Below, piece after piece: positions 6,764 to 7,524 of a stretch of 7,524 bases of DNA. The first letter of the stretch is position 1. Each line of letters opens with the position of its first letter. The stretch is from Methylomonas sp. Its GTDB lineage: Bacteria; Pseudomonadota; Gammaproteobacteria; Methylococcales; Methylomonadaceae. The notes below the pieces were generated by a model. That model saw only the letters and a list, made by a program, of their open reading frames with translations, did no database searches and was not told the DNA's origin. The translations under genes and the position numbers were made by a program. Where the stretch lies: assembly GCA_028688235.1 (NCBI GenBank), contig JAQTYP010000158.1, positions 1 through 7,524 on the forward strand. Reading direction: 5' to 3'.

Positions 6764-6812
6764 GGAACGAAGGTATATGAAAACGGAAACTAGCTAGCGT
6801 TTGAATCAGCAA

Positions 6813-6837
6813 GGCTAAATGGAAGTTTAGCCCTTTT
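6813..6837 (+). repeat. Terminator-like hairpin in the divergent region
   Basis: GGCTAAA at 6813-6819 pairs perfectly with TTTAGCC at 6826-6832 around a 6-base loop, followed by CTTTT (6833-6837). Read on the plus strand it looks like a weak intrinsic terminator, yet no plus-strand gene ends nearby. On the minus strand it would lie 60-80 bases before the ATPase start, possibly in the leader. Confidence 0.45.
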
Positions 6838-6840
6838 GAG

Positions 6841-6853
6841 GCAAAAATTTTGC
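6841..6853 (+). promoter_or_regulatory. 13-bp palindrome GCAAAAATTTTGC
   Basis: Two 6-base arms (GCAAAA / TTTTGC) around a single central A, ending three bases before the candidate -35 of the 68-residue protein gene. Its symmetry and position suit a regulator site or an A-tract bend; no known operator consensus is recognised. Confidence 0.35.
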
Positions 6854-6855
6854 GC

Positions 6856-6884
6856 TTGTTCCCCATTCCATATGGGGTTATATT
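6856..6884 (+). promoter_or_regulatory. Candidate sigma-70 promoter with dyad in spacer
   Basis: TTGTTC (6856-6861) and TATATT (6879-6884) are separated by exactly 17 bp. The -10 matches the consensus at five of six positions, the -35 at three of six. The spacer holds an inverted repeat, CCCCAT (6861-6866) and ATGGGG (6872-6877), with 5 bases between, so the half-site centres are 11 bp apart. The expected transcript would start near 6891 and carry a leader of about 50 bases before ATG 6941. Confidence 0.5.
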
Positions 6885-6940
6885 CCGCCTTAAGGTCTCG
6901 GCCTTATTTTAAAAACAAAAACAACAAATTGGAGGAGATT

Positions 6941-7147
6941 ATGGGTGGTGTTATTGAACTTTGGTTTTTTATGCTGGTAATCGCCTGTGTCGCGTTTGCG
7001 CCTTTGGGCTATTTCATTTACATGTATACGATGAAAAACGGCGAGCCTTTCGGTGAAATCGAGCCGCATGGGGATAGTGAATCCATGGTGCTGGACATGG
7101 CGACTAAATTGGTCGATAAAATTAAGGGTATCGCCGGCAAGAAATAG
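6941..7147 (+). CDS. Small single-span membrane protein, 68 residues, unknown function
   Basis: I do not recognise this protein. Residues about 5-30 form one hydrophobic helix (LWFFMLVIACVAFA followed by P-L-G-Y-F-I-Y-M-Y). Then come an acidic linker with G-E-P-F-G-E-I-E-P (34-42) and a lysine-rich, potentially amphipathic C-terminal helix (48-68: M-V-L-D-M-A-T-K-L-V-D-K-I-K-G-I-A-G-K-K). The ATG at 6941 is chosen over upstream in-frame codons because GGAGGAG (6931-6937) is an excellent Shine-Dalgarno three bases ahead, and the hydrophobic helix starts at once. With the candidate promoter at 6856-6884 this looks like a well-expressed single gene. Its end is followed by two hairpins. It may be an accessory subunit or stress-related small membrane protein, but that is only a guess. 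Confidence 0.75.
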   Translation: MGGVIELWFFMLVIACVAFAPLGYFIYMYTMKNGEPFGEIEPHGDSESMVLDMATKLVDKIKGIAGKK

Positions 7148-7159
7148 CGGTTTTCGCTA
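7145..7159 (+). repeat. Small hairpin at the stop of the 68-residue gene
   Basis: TAGCG (7145-7149, starting with the stop codon) pairs with CGCTA (7155-7159) around GTTTT. The stem is only five base pairs. It stands directly before the larger hairpin at 7160-7189 and may form part of one transcript end structure. Confidence 0.35.
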
Positions 7160-7189
7160 CGATAAAGCCGGAGCTTACCGGCTTTATCG
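7160..7189. terminator. Strong hairpin between convergent genes, no T-tract
   Basis: A perfect 12-bp stem, CGATAAAGCCGG (7160-7171) with CCGGCTTTATCG (7178-7189), around a 6-base loop. It lies between the end of the 68-residue gene and the end of the MoeB-like gene at 7200. Neither strand has a T-run after the stem, so it is a terminator-like or mRNA-stabilising element rather than a textbook intrinsic terminator. Confidence 0.6.
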
Positions 7190-7199
7190 CGCTATAAAA

Positions 7200-7524
7200 C
7201 TAAAATGTGCCGCAGGTTGGACAAGCCGGATTTTTTTTAAGGCGTAAGGTTTGCCATTCCATGGTCAGGCCGTCCAGTAATAGCAGGCGGCCGGTTAGAT
7301 TTTCACCTATAGCCATGATGAGTTTTATGGCTTCCAATGCTTGAATGCTGCCGACGATTCCGGTGATCGGCGCTATCACACCATTGCGGGCGCAGTTTTG
7401 TAATTCCTCGCCATCGCTTTGATACAGGCAATTGTAACAAGGGCTTTGGTTCATTCCGGGTGTGAATACACTGATCTGGCCTTCGAAGCGGATGGCCGCG
7501 CCGGAAACCAATGCCGTGCGATTC
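7200..7524 (-). CDS. moeB: MoeB/ThiF-family adenylyltransferase, C-terminal part
   Basis: The last 107 residues of a HesA/MoeB/ThiF protein; the start and the ATP-binding region lie beyond the right edge. MoeB adenylates the C-terminal glycine of MoaD for molybdopterin synthesis; ThiF does the same to ThiS for thiamine. The visible part has the LVSGAAIRFEGQ strand typical of MoeB. Two zinc-binding cysteine pairs, CYNC and CPTC, flank the conserved helix segment GIVGSIQALEAIKL. Compared with E. coli MoeB from memory, the match runs to the end of the protein without gaps of note, so the C-terminus is intact. The frame stays open to the last base of the window (…N-R-T-A-L-V-S-G), so a TTG at 7511 is not the start. 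ThiF is the main alternative, since both families share these motifs. Confidence 0.85.
   Translation of the reverse strand, partial: NRTALVSGAAIRFEGQISVFTPGMNQSPCYNCLYQSDGEELQNCARNGVIAPITGIVGSIQALEAIKLIMAIGENLTGRLLLLDGLTMEWQTLRLKKNPACPTCGTF

Noticed and set aside
6790..6797. 8-bp palindrome CTAGCTAG
   Set aside because: Too short to interpret alone; self-complementary octamers occur by chance, and it has no fitting spacing to the ATPase promoter elements.
6836..6940. TTG-initiated extension of the 68-residue protein
   Set aside because: It would run through the candidate promoter and the Shine-Dalgarno; GGAGGAG before ATG 6941 is far better.
1..7524. Mobile element, CRISPR array, toxin-antitoxin or phage-defence system
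   Set aside because: I looked for transposase or integrase motifs, regularly spaced repeats, terminal inverted repeats and toxin-antitoxin-like gene pairs and saw none; the gene content is housekeeping in nature.

Overview
The window looks like chromosomal DNA from a gammaproteobacterium, most likely a methanotroph of the order Methylococcales. That placement is an inference from three things. The 5S rRNA tail is proteobacterial in style. The glycolytic enzyme is a pyrophosphate-dependent phosphofructokinase with the PPi signature residues, which is typical of RuMP-cycle methanotrophs. The remaining proteins are gammaproteobacterial in flavour. No phage, transposon, CRISPR or plasmid functions are visible.

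Layout, left to right. The window opens inside a 5S rRNA gene (end of an rRNA operon), closed by a strong intrinsic terminator. A plus-strand pair follows immediately: a DUF445-family membrane protein and a YbfF-like alpha/beta-hydrolase whose Shine-Dalgarno overlaps the upstream stop codon. Next come an unrecognised 86-residue ORF with two heptamer homopolymers near its 5' end, and a 177-bp intergenic region holding an 8-bp perfect inverted repeat and an imperfect direct repeat. The plus-strand pfp gene is then closed by a clear terminator. Convergent to it on the minus strand lies a DUF1348 (SnoaL/NTF2-like) gene broken by one missing base, and upstream of that a large P2-type cation-transporting ATPase. 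A 184-bp divergent region with several dyads separates the ATPase from a well-initiated 68-residue single-span membrane protein on the plus strand. A hairpin pair separates that gene from the C-terminal part of a MoeB/ThiF-family adenylyltransferase, which runs off the right edge on the minus strand.

How the genes work together. Most appear to be independent transcription units; only the DUF445/hydrolase pair looks translationally coupled. The pfp product would interconvert fructose 6-phosphate and fructose 1,6-bisphosphate using PPi, linking the RuMP cycle to lower glycolysis. The ATPase would move cations at the inner membrane. The MoeB-like protein would activate a sulfur-carrier protein for molybdopterin (or thiamine) synthesis. 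I did not find a clear new multi-gene system. The best leads are the 68-residue membrane protein with its dyad-rich promoter, the homopolymer-bearing orphan ORF, the single-base lesion in the DUF1348 gene, and the ATPase that lacks the TM6 aspartate of the SERCA cation site.
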